The notes under the pieces were generated by a model. That model saw only the letters and a program-made list of their open reading frames with translations. It was not told where the DNA came from and did no database searches. Positions 63,660 through 64,000 of a stretch of DNA of 64,000 bases are shown one piece after another. Every line of letters starts with the position of its first letter. The first letter of the stretch is position 1. A program made the position numbers and the translations under genes. The stretch is from Kiritimatiellia bacterium (lineage in GTDB: Bacteria > Verrucomicrobiota > Kiritimatiellia > UBA8416 > JADHWI01), in assembly GCA_030744755.1 (NCBI GenBank), contig JASLPY010000012.1, positions 23,954 through 87,953 on the forward strand. Reading direction: 5' to 3'.

Positions 63660-64000
63660 TCTAACTCTTCCCTCTGAGGCGGAACGATTTAGCGAAGAGA
63701 AAGAATCTAACCGTGGGTTACGCGCCCCGAAGGGGAGCCTCATTTTTCTACATCTTTCACCACGCATCCACCACCAAAGCTTAACGGTTATCGTGCCAGT
63801 TGAGAAGCGCCTGCATTATTGCTTGTGATCGATCCCCCGGAGTTATAACATTAGCTCGCCGCGTTGAAGCACGGCTTGGGTTCGGTGCCGCCGTCATGAT
63901 CAGTGTAACAACAGTCATAATATCACTAGTGTCCGGTTAAATTTGGATATTTCGATTGTAACACATTGCTCATGAATTGCTTACAGGATATTTCAGAACG
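63660..64000. other. gene-free end of the window, possible insertion-sequence edge
   Basis: No gene is visible. A CCCC/GGGG mini-hairpin near 63727 lies ahead of a short T-run (weak terminator). Near 63930, CTAGTGTCCGGTTAAATTT resembles terminal repeats of some insertion sequences; no transposase follows before the window ends. Confidence 0.35.

Noticed and set aside
1..64000. CRISPR arrays, rRNA or tRNA genes
   Set aside because: None was seen on reading the gaps; the tandem repeats present have only two units and no uniform spacers.

Overview
The window reads as one contig of a free-living, Gram-negative-type heterotroph. The best fit is the PVC superphylum (Kiritimatiellota, Lentisphaerota, Verrucomicrobiota or Planctomycetota). 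Signs for this are a formylglycine-type sulfatase, a family 8 polysaccharide lyase, a Tat-exported hydroxypyruvate-isomerase-like protein, an exosortase, outer-membrane-type proteins, and intergenic repeat families of the type common in these genomes. No rRNA or tRNA lies in the window, so the phylum is an inference.

Layout. 1-4.9 kb: the end of an alpha/beta hydrolase, a membrane-anchored protein of unknown function, and a minus-strand pair of a sodium:solute symporter and an unusual SGNH-hydrolase/acyl-CoA ligase fusion. 5-13.6 kb: an accessory, defence-like island. Its minus-strand half is five overlapping genes: excisionase-type HTH, stand-alone HsdR-N nuclease domain, SIR2, HerA ATPase, and a deaminase/GHKL-ATPase/winged-helix fusion. 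It is followed by a twin palindromic repeat and a radC-like remnant. Its plus-strand half is a GAF histidine kinase (frameshifted), a response regulator with a DUF5678-like tail, an unknown protein and a retropepsin-like protease. 13.9-16.3 kb: fluoride channel CrcB with a DUF190 protein, nitronate monooxygenase, shikimate kinase. 16.4-33.8 kb: sulfatase, a flavoprotein/YgiQ radical-SAM fusion, an ArsG/ArsF/thioredoxin-like arsenical cluster, a sugar isomerase-like protein, aldose 1-epimerase, a zinc-ribbon/SPFH pair, a PL8 lyase, and an L-arabinose-type operon (FucI-like isomerase, AraB, AraD). 34-42.2 kb: pyrE, then a GT-C-like membrane protein, a beta-barrel and an exosortase fused to a long TPR tail, which looks like a compact exopolysaccharide/exosortase locus.

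42.3-55.7 kb is core information processing: thrS-infC-rpmI-rplT, a terminator, pheS-pheT, a candidate 6S-like RNA, rarA, 5-formyl-THF cyclo-ligase, rny, ymdB, xseA and xseB. The infC gene appears to start at ATC. 55.8-63.7 kb: two nucleotide-sugar enzymes (minus strand), sulfate activation (sat, cysC) with a kinase-core-less sensor-like protein, then HtrA protease and a patatin-like protein. The last 340 bp have no gene and may hold the edge of an insertion sequence.

Main points of interest: the five-gene SIR2-HerA operon with a deaminase/ATPase fusion (an extended Nezha-like candidate), the two-component/retropepsin operon beside it, the exosortase-TPR fusion, and the ATC start of infC. All family assignments come from reading motifs by eye; no database search was run.
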